7,005 bases of DNA from Alphaproteobacteria bacterium (lineage in GTDB: Bacteria > Pseudomonadota > Alphaproteobacteria > Micavibrionales > UBA2020). The notes under the pieces were generated by a model that saw only the letters and a list, made by a program, of their open reading frames with translations, made no database searches and was not told where the DNA came from. Shown here piece after piece: positions 6,984-7,005 of this stretch. The position numbers were made by a program, and so were the translations under genes. The stretch is from assembly GCA_023136145.1 (NCBI GenBank), contig JAGLRU010000111.1:1-7005 (forward strand), given 5' to 3'. Numbering within the stretch: position 1 is the first letter of the stretch; each line of letters begins with the position of its first letter.

Positions 6984-7005
6984 GGGGCTGTCCCAGATAA
7001 CTGAT
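6984..7005. mobile_element. Possible terminal inverted repeat of an insertion sequence
   Basis: The window ends with GGGGCTGTCCCAGATAACTG and two more bases. G-rich ends reading GGGnCTGTCCCA or similar are common in terminal repeats of several transposase families, IS5-like elements among them, so an IS may start here and continue past the edge. The bases just outside are TAA (6981-6983), which would fit a short target duplication of the TNA type. Only one end is visible and no transposase reading frame lies in the window, so this is recognition by resemblance only. Confidence 0.4.

Noticed and set aside
1..7005. Defence system, CRISPR array, tRNA or rRNA
   Set aside because: Read on both strands; I found no direct-repeat array, no tRNA-like arms with CCA end, and no known defence protein motifs.

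Overview
The window holds an ordinary stretch of a bacterial chromosome. It is most likely from an alphaproteobacterium of moderate GC content. That rests on the GyrB and MotA/MotB sequences, which look proteobacterial, including the long Gram-negative-type insert in GyrB. I cannot place the lineage more closely.

Left part, plus strand: a gyrB gene lacking only about its first 14 codons (1-2361), a 120-bp gap, then a ureohydrolase of the arginase type (2482-3426). After 57 bp come the flagellar stator genes motA (3484-4347) and motB (4351-5298), 3 bp apart and clearly one transcription unit. MotA and MotB form the proton-driven stator of the flagellar motor, so the organism is, or recently was, flagellated. 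GyrB is the ATPase subunit of DNA gyrase. The arginase has no functional link to either neighbour that I can see.

Right part, minus strand, convergent with motB across a 49-bp gap: read in their own direction, the genes are a 107-aa protein of unknown function with a winged-helix look (6974-6651), a possible 32-codon ORF (6646-6548) overlapping the next start, a PldB-like alpha/beta hydrolase (6558-5617), and a 75-aa helical protein of unknown function (5575-5348). Spacing is short throughout, so they may be one operon. Several starts here and in the arginase gene are TTG.

The last ~22 bases look like the terminal inverted repeat of an insertion sequence lying just upstream of the 107-aa gene. 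Only one end is visible, so this is tentative. There is no RNA gene, CRISPR array, defence island or obvious new system. The points most worth a second look are the IS-like end, the unusual active-site loop of the arginase, a hairpin inside the start of motB, and the small overlapping ORF before the hydrolase.
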